64,000 nt of DNA from Nitrospinaceae bacterium (lineage in GTDB: Bacteria; Nitrospinota; Nitrospinia; Nitrospinales; VA-1). The stretch is taken from contig JAJDAY010000015.1 of assembly GCA_029261655.1 (NCBI GenBank), positions 1-64,000 of the forward strand, read 5' to 3'. The position numbers were made by a program, and so were the translations under genes. The notes under the pieces were generated by a model. It had not been told where the DNA came from, ran no database searches, and worked only from the letters and a program-made list of their open reading frames with translations. Shown here piece after piece: positions 57,151 to 64,000 of the stretch. The first letter of the stretch is position 1. Each line of letters opens with the position of its first letter.

Positions 57151-58290
57151 TCAGCCGGAAAAAAATGAGTTGATTTGTTGCACCACATATCCCTGTTGTT
57201 CCGGTTTTAATCCGGGAAAAATGGGCAACGCCAAGGTGTTGTTTGCAGCCGCTTCGGCTTGCGGGAAACTCCCTTTTTTATGGCCCAGATAATGAAAACA
57301 TTTCTGCAGATGCAGGGGCAAGGGATAATAAATTTCCGTTCCGATGTCTTTTTTCTGTAAATATTCCCGTAACGCGTCACGATCGGGAACCTGGATCACA
57401 AATTGATTGTAGGTATGATAGTTTGGAACCTTTGAGTCCGCATACACCGCTTTTGGCAATTGGACTTTTTGGGCGCTTATCAAATCACTCGTATCGAACA
57501 AGGCTTCATAGCGGCGGGCATTTTCCTGCCGCTCCAGGTTCCAGGTTTCAAGTCGGGGAAGCTTGACATTCAGGACCGCCGCCTGGAGGCTGTCCAGTCG
57601 GAAATTACCGCCAATGACGGGATGATAATATTTCGGCTTGCTTCCATGCACTCTTAAAACACGGACCCTTTCATTCATTTCAGGATGATTGGTGACCACC
57701 ATTCCCCCATCGCCAAAACAACCCAGGTTCTTTGTGGGGAAAAAGGAAAAACACCCCAGGTCCCCCAGGTTTCCCGCTTTGCGTCCATCCGAAGTTTGGG
57801 CCCCGATGGCCTGAGCGGCGTCTTCCACCACGTAGAGGCTGTGTTTTTTGGCGATGTCGTTAATGACGGCGCTGTCGGCGCATTGCCCGTAAAGATGGAC
57901 CGGAATGATTGCCTTGGTTTTCGGGGTTATTTTTTCTTCAATTTTTTCCGGATCGATATTGTAAGAGATCGGATCGATATCGACAAAAACCGGTTTCGCG
58001 CCCAATCTGGCAATACATCCTGCTGTAGCGAAAAAAGTATAGGGCGTCGTGATGACTTCATCACGGGGTCCGACCCCGATGGCCATGAGGGCAATCAGCA
58101 GGGCGTCCGTTCCCGAGGATACCCCGATGGCGAAATCCACCCCGCAATAGTCGGCGATTTGCTGTTCCAGTTTGGTGACATCCTGGCCAAGGATGAAGGC
58201 GTTACTGCTCACAACCTCGGATATCGCGCTCGCGATGTCTTCCTGAATGGGTTGGTGCTGATGGCTCAAATCTAATAAAGGGACGTTCAT
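57151..58290 (-). CDS. DegT/DnrJ/EryC1/StrS aminotransferase
   Basis: 379 residues of the PLP-dependent sugar aminotransferase family. VPLLDLSHQHQPIQEDI opens the protein; SSGTDALLIAL, TPYTFFATAGCI, VHLYGQ, VVEDAAQAIGA and the PLP lysine K187 in FFPTKNLGCFGDGG follow. GNFRLDSLQAAVL is another family signature. It transaminates a nucleotide-linked keto-sugar for surface polysaccharide or a related glycan. No other genes of a nucleotide-sugar pathway flank it, so the exact product is open. Confidence 0.9.
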   Translation of the reverse strand: MNVPLLDLSHQHQPIQEDIASAISEVVSSNAFILGQDVTKLEQQIADYCGVDFAIGVSSGTDALLIALMAIGVGPRDEVITTPYTFFATAGCIARLGAKPVFVDIDPISYNIDPEKIEEKITPKTKAIIPVHLYGQCADSAVINDIAKKHSLYVVEDAAQAIGAQTSDGRKAGNLGDLGCFSFFPTKNLGCFGDGGMVVTNHPEMNERVRVLRVHGSKPKYYHPVIGGNFRLDSLQAAVLNVKLPRLETWNLERQENARRYEALFDTSDLISAQKVQLPKAVYADSKVPNYHTYNQFVIQVPDRDALREYLQKKDIGTEIYYPLPLHLQKCFHYLGHKKGSFPQAEAAANNTLALPIFPGLKPEQQGYVVQQINSFFSG

Positions 58291-58565
58291 TACGGCTCTG
58301 GTTTAAATAGATGATCTGGGACTGTAATAATTTTTCACATGGAAATCATGCCTGTCCAATCGTGTGTCTGTAGACAGGGGTTGCTTTGGCGGGTTCGAAG
58401 ATGGATATACCTATGCGCGGGCAAGCCAAAATAAAATAATGTGCAGGGTGATCGTACGGACTCAAAATGAACCATTTAGAAATTTCAAGTAAACCCGCCA
58501 AGCACTTTAACATACCACTTAAGTCGGGTTCATAGAAATCTACCGGCGGAGGGTTTCTTATCAGG

Positions 58566-58781
58566 TCAAATCACCGGATATTTTTTGCTGACCATCAAAC
58601 ATCCTTCTTTAACCGGTGTCGTGTCAGCATCGAGTCTCCTCTTAAAAATTAAAACTTCCGAGCTGTCACACCCCCCATTGGAAACAAAATTCCACCCGTT
58701 TAACTCCAGGTTTCTTATCTTGGTCTTGATATCCCCCTGACGCAGTTTCGGCATATCCAGAAACCAGTATTCCCATTCCAT
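58566..58781 (-). CDS. Small DUF4177-like protein
   Basis: 71 residues from ATG 58781, with GGAG upstream; an upstream start at 58850 adds 23 residues of no clear character. EWEYWFLDMPK, LELNGWNFVS and LIFKRRLD follow the DUF4177 pattern (WEY-V ... LN--G--GWELV ... FKR). The function of these small proteins is unknown. It stands alone between the aminotransferase and the TPR gene. Confidence 0.5.
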   Translation of the reverse strand: MEWEYWFLDMPKLRQGDIKTKIRNLELNGWNFVSNGGCDSSEVLIFKRRLDADTTPVKEGCLMVSKKYPVI

Positions 58782-59074
58782 CAAATGATCTCCAAAATAA
58801 TCGGGATTGAACAAGGGTAGATTCACACTTTGTGCCAAACTTAACTGCACAAAAAATAAGGCTTTACAATATAAACGCCGACCATTGCAACCCCAAATTT
58901 ACGCTTTTTCATACAGTTTGACAATAAATTATAACTTTTTGATCCACGCTTCCGCCTCCCAGGGAGACACAGGAAATGGGTCGAAATTTTCATTTGGAGA
59001 GCGCAACTTGCCCCATGGAAATCCCATTTTCGAGATTCAAAATTTTTTACTTTTTATTTTGCTAAGGAGAGAAC

Positions 59075-59824
59075 CTACAGCTTTTTTGGGGGAAGTGAAC
59101 CGGAAGGTGAAGATTTGCTTTTTCTTTTAAGCAACACGAGAATTTTTGTGATGTGGTCGTACCCCCTCTGATCCTTGATGGCTATAAAAATCTCCTGGGC
59201 AACCGCAAAATTCTTCATGGCCTGATCGAGGTTGTTTCTATCCCAATGATACCGACCGATGGCTTCATAGACGGTTGCCAGTTCCCGGTTCGGTTTGGCG
59301 TCTTTAATAATAATTCCCGCCTTTCGGTACCATTCGCCCGCCAATTCAAAACGCTTTTGATCGCTGTAAAGCCCCCCGATCTCTTGCAGACACCTCCCCT
59401 CGCCAACGGCATCCAGATTCTTACGGTGATAACTCACAGCCGTCAGGTAACTGGATTCCGCATCCTGAATCTTATGGGCGAACTGATATAATTCTCCCAG
59501 CGATTCGTAGGTCTTTGCGACCCGGTGAAAATCTTTTCGCGTTTCGTAAATGGAGATGGCCTGACGGTAGTTTTCCGCGCCTTTATCAAAATCGTGGAAA
59601 AAATAATTTTCAGACGCCTGCTGGATGAACCGTTCGGCCTCATCTTTCGCGTCGATCGGCGGTTTATAAAAATTGCTATTTTCATCCGCGACACCGTTGG
59701 GGGCAAAAACGGAATGGCTCTCTTTCGGATCATTGTATTGATTGATCCCGATCGATACGCCCACAAGCAGGGCGAGAGAACCTATCAGGACAGCTTTTCT
59801 TTTATTTTGGAAAAAATTCCGCAT
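59075..59824 (-). CDS. Membrane-anchored TPR protein
   Basis: 249 residues from ATG 59824, which gives a clean anchor (RKAVLIGSLALLVGVSIGIN); the earlier in-frame start at 59935 adds 37 residues before it. From residue ~60 onward there are four TPR units: SENYFFHDFDKGAENYRQAI, YESLGELYQFAHKIQDAESS, LQEIGGLYSDQKRFELAGEW and YEAIGRYHWDRNNLDQAMKN. It ends in a Lys/Ser-rich tail. Probably a scaffold; the partner is unknown. It resembles the TPR proteins at 6746 and 30613 in repeat style. Confidence 0.75.
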   Translation of the reverse strand: MRNFFQNKRKAVLIGSLALLVGVSIGINQYNDPKESHSVFAPNGVADENSNFYKPPIDAKDEAERFIQQASENYFFHDFDKGAENYRQAISIYETRKDFHRVAKTYESLGELYQFAHKIQDAESSYLTAVSYHRKNLDAVGEGRCLQEIGGLYSDQKRFELAGEWYRKAGIIIKDAKPNRELATVYEAIGRYHWDRNNLDQAMKNFAVAQEIFIAIKDQRGYDHITKILVLLKRKSKSSPSGSLPPKKL

Positions 59825-59993
59825 GGGAAAACGGCCTTCCCGGCACACAGGATTCAGAATGCATCGTAAAATATAATATGATCCTGCGCGGACAAACGCG
59901 ACCCTATTATATTTATCTGGAAAACCATTATACATAACAGGAATCGTTCCAAAGACCTGAAACGTGGTTCATCGCGAACTTTCAGACAGGCCC

Positions 59994-61004
59994 TTAAAAA
60001 TGCTCAACGCGAAGGCCTCGTTGGACAAATCGAAAATCCAGCACCTGACCGCCCTGCTTTCTCAATTCCTCCTGCACCCGATCCTTACCGGCCTTTTTCA
60101 CGACAAAAGCCACGCATCCTCCCCCGCCCGCGCCACAGACCTTCGCCGCCAACGCCCCTTTCTGCATTGCTGAACGAATGAGGCCGTCCATCTCAGGGGT
60201 GCTGATTCCAGGGGCCAGGGCTTTTCGCGCTTTCCATTCCTCAAAAAACACAGGCGCTATCTTATCCAGAGCCTGACTGCAAAGCACGTTTTCCATGTCT
60301 CTTGCGACCTGTTGAATTTTTTTCAGATGGCCAATGGTTTTTTTGTCCCCATCGATCGTCTTTTTCGTCACTTCCCAGTTATTGATTCCCGACTGTCGGG
60401 GCTTGCCGGTGTAGCAAAGGACGAACCGGCGGGTCAGATCTTCGAGGTTCAGAGAAATTCGTTTGAAATCAACGCCTGACAACCCCGGTTTCACCGCCAA
60501 CAGGCCGCCATACATCGCGGGGAAATAATCCTGCCAACCCGCGGGCACTGAAATGATCTGGGTTTCAATATTTCGGGCAATTTCAAGCATTTTGTTTTTG
60601 CGGATACGGCCAAGGACGGCCGATCTCGATGTGAAGGCGTTGAGAGCGCCGTGGAGGGCTATATTCAAAGCAGAGGAACCGCCGATCCCCGATCCGGGCG
60701 GGGCCTGGCACTGGGTGGTCAATTTCATGCCCTTTTTGGGAGCATAATATTTCACCGTCTTCAAAATCAAATTGAGGGGGTGGTTTTCAGGGAAAGCGGC
60801 CAAGGAAGAAAAATCCGCACTGAGGTTCAAGTCCTTGGAGTGGATGATAACGCGCTTGTCAGACCTGGGTGTGAGCTCAACCGTTGCGTAAAGATTGATA
60901 CCCGCGTTCAGTGTCGGGGGATTACCAAAGAATAAGTGCAAGGGCCAGATATCCAAAGTGCCCCCGGCAAGATCAATTCGCGTGGGAGCTGAACTTCTTA
61001 TCAT
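59994..61004 (-). CDS. GHMP-family sugar kinase
   Basis: 336 residues. SAPTRIDLAGGTLDIWPLHL is the N-terminal GHMP motif, PPGSGIGGSSALNIALHGAL the ATP-binding motif 2 and AAKVCGAGGGGCVAFV motif 3. It is closest in form to the D-glycero-D-manno-heptose-7-phosphate kinase/fucokinase-like group, which phosphorylates sugars for nucleotide-sugar synthesis. It lies near mlaC but on a separate unit. The substrate cannot be named from the sequence. Confidence 0.85.
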   Translation of the reverse strand: MIRSSAPTRIDLAGGTLDIWPLHLFFGNPPTLNAGINLYATVELTPRSDKRVIIHSKDLNLSADFSSLAAFPENHPLNLILKTVKYYAPKKGMKLTTQCQAPPGSGIGGSSALNIALHGALNAFTSRSAVLGRIRKNKMLEIARNIETQIISVPAGWQDYFPAMYGGLLAVKPGLSGVDFKRISLNLEDLTRRFVLCYTGKPRQSGINNWEVTKKTIDGDKKTIGHLKKIQQVARDMENVLCSQALDKIAPVFFEEWKARKALAPGISTPEMDGLIRSAMQKGALAAKVCGAGGGGCVAFVVKKAGKDRVQEELRKQGGQVLDFRFVQRGLRVEHF

Positions 61005-61074
61005 GGGTTTTTATCTGGGAGCGGGGAGAAAAGCAGGGAACCTCAACTCGCGAAGGTTCCTGATTCAGCACTTA

Positions 61075-61713
61075 TTACAGATTTTCTGACTTGGCGTTTC
61101 CGTTGGAGGCTTCGATTTCCTCTATTTTGGCAGATAATTTTTGCACCAAAGCATCGAAGGACTCTTTACGAATAATCTTTGCGAACTGGGAATTGTAATT
61201 ACGGATCATACTCACCCCCGCAATCAAAAAGTCGTACACCTTCCACTCACCTTCATCCAGAATCATTTTATAATCGACTTCAATGGTGCCGTCCCTGCGA
61301 ACGATTTCCGTTTTCACCAATGCATATTTTCCTTTGACAATTTCACCTACATAATTGATTTTTTCATCGCTGTAGGATTCAATTTTGCTGGCGTAAGAAT
61401 TTTCCAAAAGCTTCTTGAACAACGCTTCAAAATCCTTTCGTTCCTTCGGAGTCCTGTTGTTCCAGTCCCTCGCCAGAGAACGCATGACCATCTGATGATA
61501 GTTGAACCTTTTGCCAATCGCCTCGCGGAGCTTTTCCCGACGCATCTTTTCCTGGGATTTGAGTTTTTCGTCGGTCACGATTTCGATGACTTCATCAATA
61601 GTGGCCTTCAAACCGCTGGTAATTTCAGAAGCAAATACAGATGGAGAGCAAAACAAACACATCATAACGAAACTGATTACTGTGAATCCAACCTTTAGTC
61701 GCTCTTTCGCCAT
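61075..61713 (-). CDS. mlaC: MlaC-like periplasmic phospholipid carrier (Ttg2D family)
   Basis: 212 residues. Signal peptide (VISFVMMCLFCSPSVFA). The mature chain follows Ttg2/MlaC: SGLKATIDEVIEIVTDEKLK, KRFNYHQMVMRSLARDWNN, RKDFEALFKKLLENSYASKI, DYKMILDEGEWKVYDFLIAG and VSMIRNYNSQF. It shuttles phospholipid between MlaA in the outer membrane and the MlaFEDB transporter. AAGGAAAG lies 6 bp before the ATG. MlaA is encoded 28 kb away; MlaDEF are not in the window. Confidence 0.92.
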   Translation of the reverse strand: MAKERLKVGFTVISFVMMCLFCSPSVFASEITSGLKATIDEVIEIVTDEKLKSQEKMRREKLREAIGKRFNYHQMVMRSLARDWNNRTPKERKDFEALFKKLLENSYASKIESYSDEKINYVGEIVKGKYALVKTEIVRRDGTIEVDYKMILDEGEWKVYDFLIAGVSMIRNYNSQFAKIIRKESFDALVQKLSAKIEEIEASNGNAKSENL

Positions 61714-62244
61714 GGATGCTTTCCTTATAAAAATTTATTACAAAATAAAAAAATACAGCAATACTTTATCAAATATTTTAACTTGAATCAATCCTTCAAA
61801 TTAACAACAAACCCAATCGCAATCACCACTCACCCAAGATTTACAGAGTCATGTGAGTCCTTCCAAAAAACGAACCTTTTTTATCCATACAATATTTCCA
61901 CCCGGCAAAATTTCAGCAACAAAAAGAAAACTTTTTGCCCAGGGTTATCCTGCTTATTCTTTTTAAATGAAACCAAAAAGCCTTTCACTAAAAAATGAAA
62001 TAAACTGCCATAAAACCTTGTCTGGAGAACCCCTTGTTTTGTCGTCAAAGCGTCAAAAACCTTTCGTTTTTTTTCTCCTGCGAAATATCAATTAAAATGG
62101 CCTCCCTCACGTTAAACCGCGATAAAAAAACCCCTTTGCCCTGACGACCTTCCCGGGAAAAAAATTAGCAGGTTTTATTGGCAAAAACAGCCTGAAATGT
62201 AATATACTGGTTGTACTTCAAATAGTTACAGGTACCCCCTTGCT
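61714..62244. other. Intergenic region between mlaC and the lipoprotein pair
   Basis: 531 bp, very AT-rich near 61740-61990, with no convincing gene; a 71-codon frame here is low-complexity. The right end holds the promoter candidate listed separately. Confidence 0.5.
62178..62205 (+). promoter_or_regulatory. Putative sigma-70 promoter of the GNA1162-like lipoprotein pair
   Basis: TTGGCA at 62178-62183, 16-bp spacer, TAATAT at 62200-62205, about 40 bp before the ATG at 62245. Overlapping TATACT (62203-62208) is a second -10 option with a 19-bp spacer. This is a pattern match only. Confidence 0.4.
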
Positions 62245-63180
62245 ATGGTTTTTTCCCGCAAACAAGTGTTCTCAGCCCTGATCTTTTGTCTTTTTCTTGT
62301 GAGTTGCAGTCCGCCAAAAGTACAGATGAGTAAATTCATGACAAACAAGACCGCCTCTCCGCGATCCGTGGCTATTTTACCTTTCACTCTGGATGAAAGT
62401 ATTAAAGAAACAGAATTACCTCATATTATTTTTCGTGAAGTTTTTTATAATAATTTCAGTTATCTGGGCTACAACGACATGGCCCTCGATGAAGTCGATC
62501 AAAAACTTCACCACGCGGGTGTGCAGATAGAAAACGCCTCTAAATTGCGTTACCGGGAACTCCAGGAAATCCTCGGGGTCGATGCCGTGATTTTGGGCCA
62601 CATTCTGGAGGCCAACAACTTCACCGGCGGCCTGCACGCGGAGACCCTGCTACATGCCAAAATTGAAATGTTAGACCTTAAAACGGGGAACTCCCTGTGG
62701 GAAGTGGACCACACAGAGATGTCTTATGCAGGCATTGCCAGCCCCACCATCGTGGATATCATTCAAGAGCAGGTAGAAAATGCCAAAGTCAATCAGGCGT
62801 ATCACAAGAGCGCTGAAATGTTTTCCCAGAGGGTCATTTCCCAGATTCCCGACCCGGCGGGAGGAAGGTTGGGAGAGGCTCAACTGCCAACCATCTCCAG
62901 CATAGAAACCAATATTCACCCCAATCAAAAACTGAAACCCGCCGACAAAATTTATGTTAGCATGCGCGGACAACCCAAATTAAACGCCACCTTCGATATA
63001 GGAAGCTGGAAAACCAGCATCCCCATGAAAGAAGTTTCACCGGGCCTTTACACAGGGTCTTATGTGATCAAAAATGGGGACACCGTTTTGAATGCCTTTA
63101 TCATTGGCACTTTGAAAAACACGAAGGGACTCGCCAGTAAAAAATATTTCAAAACCGCTCTGGCGACCACGGAAAGGTAG
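62245..63180 (+). CDS. GNA1162-like (DUF799) lipoprotein
   Basis: 311 residues. Signal peptide with lipobox LVSC at about residues 18-21, then RSVAILPFTLDES, FREVFYNNFSYLGYNDMALD, LQEILGVDAVILGHI and KIEMLDLKTGNSLWEVDHTE, the order of strands and helices in GNA1162/CsgG-related outer-membrane lipoproteins. A C-terminal extension of about 90 residues (DKIYVSMRGQPKLNATFDIG) looks like an added beta domain. It is followed 5 bp later by a paralogue, so the two probably work together. Confidence 0.75.
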   Translation: MVFSRKQVFSALIFCLFLVSCSPPKVQMSKFMTNKTASPRSVAILPFTLDESIKETELPHIIFREVFYNNFSYLGYNDMALDEVDQKLHHAGVQIENASKLRYRELQEILGVDAVILGHILEANNFTGGLHAETLLHAKIEMLDLKTGNSLWEVDHTEMSYAGIASPTIVDIIQEQVENAKVNQAYHKSAEMFSQRVISQIPDPAGGRLGEAQLPTISSIETNIHPNQKLKPADKIYVSMRGQPKLNATFDIGSWKTSIPMKEVSPGLYTGSYVIKNGDTVLNAFIIGTLKNTKGLASKKYFKTALATTER

Positions 63181-63185
63181 ATTAC

Positions 63186-64000
63186 ATGGCCCGCAGTCAT
63201 TTTCAAAAAACTGCCAACCCTATTCAAAAGAAGTTCAGCCGACGGCAACCTGCAGGCGGCATCTCAAAAGGGTTCCCGTTGATTCTGGTGATTTTTTGGT
63301 TGAGCCTCACCGCCTGTTCCACCAATCTGCAAACCAGGGTGTCTGGAAACCTCGATCAATTGTCTCAAAAACAAACGATCGCCATATTACCTGTAGAATT
63401 TGCAGGAAAATCGCACCGCCAGACTGCCAATATGTTTAGGCAAAACCTTTTCTCCAATCTCAAAAACCTGGAATTTAGCCTGCTGGAGCCTTATCTGGTC
63501 GATGGATTGCTCAAAAAAAACAACCTGACTGATCCGGAAAAATTTGCGCAGATAAACCCCATGCATTTAGGGGAAGTATTGGGCGTCGATGCGGTTCTCA
63601 TCAGCCGGATCAACAATGTACAACGGTCCTACCTGATCCTGCATTCCTCGATTGAGCTCAGCGTATCGTTGCAAATGGTAGATACCCGAACAGGAGAAAT
63701 CCTCTGGCGGGCCGAACAAACCGAATCCGATTTTCAGGGTCTTGGAAAAATTCCCACAGGAATAACAGCCGCCGTCCTCGCTCCCATCTATTTTGTGACC
63801 AATAAACTCAACCTGAACCGGCTCACCTCAAAAACAGTCGATAAACTGACCGAAATTTTAAAACATCCTTTTGACGCCACTCCAGAAGAAACCTTTGACG
63901 AACCGGTGATCACTGCCGCTGCAAGCCGCGATATCGATCGATTGAAAAATGTAGAGCAGATGAAGGCCCGGTGGACTGAAAAAAACCCGGAAAAACCCGA
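63186..64000 (+). CDS. Second GNA1162-like lipoprotein, cut by the window end
   Basis: The frame from ATG 63186 stays open to the last base, so the 3' end is missing; 271 codons are seen. After a basic N-terminus comes a signal segment (GFPLILVIFWLSLTAC) with lipobox LTAC. TIAILPVEFAGKSHRQTANM, LGEVLGVDAVLISRI and LQMVDTRTGEILWRAEQTES repeat the pattern of the upstream protein. It is a tandem paralogue, likely coexpressed with it. The long predicted cytoplasmic part before the signal is unusual; a later start is possible. Confidence 0.72.
   Translation, partial: MARSHFQKTANPIQKKFSRRQPAGGISKGFPLILVIFWLSLTACSTNLQTRVSGNLDQLSQKQTIAILPVEFAGKSHRQTANMFRQNLFSNLKNLEFSLLEPYLVDGLLKKNNLTDPEKFAQINPMHLGEVLGVDAVLISRINNVQRSYLILHSSIELSVSLQMVDTRTGEILWRAEQTESDFQGLGKIPTGITAAVLAPIYFVTNKLNLNRLTSKTVDKLTEILKHPFDATPEETFDEPVITAAASRDIDRLKNVEQMKARWTEKNPEKP

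Noticed and set aside
58350-58385. CTGTC/GACAG inverted repeat in the region left of the small DUF4177-like gene
   Set aside because: A short stem without a T run; too weak to call a terminator.
61783-61998. 71-codon open frame between mlaC and the lipoprotein genes
   Set aside because: Low-complexity, Lys/Asn/Thr-rich, no start signal.

Overview
The window looks like the chromosome of a Gram-negative, diderm, probably autotrophic bacterium of moderate GC content. Outer-membrane genes (MlaA, LolA-like, RND efflux, porin-like barrel) show the diderm envelope. A DabA-type inorganic-carbon uptake protein, a group 3b-type NAD(P)-linked [NiFe]-hydrogenase, an NfnAB transhydrogenase and formate-THF ligase suggest CO2-fixing redox metabolism. 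This combination would fit a Nitrospinota (Nitrospina-like) nitrite oxidiser, but no marker gene in the window proves the lineage.

Layout. 1-1638: the 3' end of dabA and a PII-like gene, followed by an IS30-like transposase scrap and the 3' half of a tRNA-Arg(TCT), which looks like an integration scar. 1831-4198: kbl-tdh threonine degradation. 4592-8792: a Cyc2-like haem-porin, a secreted SHOCT-domain protein, a TPR protein and an unusual PrsW fusion. 8845-22466: a hydrogenase locus in which nfnAB-hypFCDEAB runs leftward and the structural genes (beta, cNMP-binding protein, gamma, delta, alpha, endopeptidase) run rightward from a shared 219-bp region. 22498-26413: a Ca2+-type P-ATPase split by one in-frame TAG, then a cation/proton antiporter. 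26518-30504: cpgS-like GTPase, carbamate kinase and formate-THF ligase. 30613-33710: TIR-TPR protein, degenerate trypsin-like protein and MlaA.

33904-48288 holds the most striking system, an aryl-polyene/xanthomonadin-like pigment cluster. A translationally coupled pair, flavin-dependent halogenase and FkbO/Hyg5/XanB2-type chorismatase, is divergent from a type II PKS-like operon (ACP, membrane protein, AMP ligase, hotdog dehydratase, LolA-like carrier, MMPL exporter, ketosynthase, chain-length-factor-like protein, second dehydratase, ketoreductase, GT2). A lipid acyltransferase lies nearby. The predicted route is chorismate to hydroxybenzoate, activation onto ACP, polyene extension, possible halogenation, then attachment to a lipid and export to the outer membrane.

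49323-56205 is a Czc-type heavy-metal efflux operon preceded by a histidine-rich small protein. 56296-64000 holds MscS, a DegT aminotransferase, a small DUF4177-like protein, a TPR protein, a GHMP kinase, MlaC and two tandem GNA1162-like lipoproteins, the second cut by the window end. Calls rest on motif recognition by eye; no database search was run.
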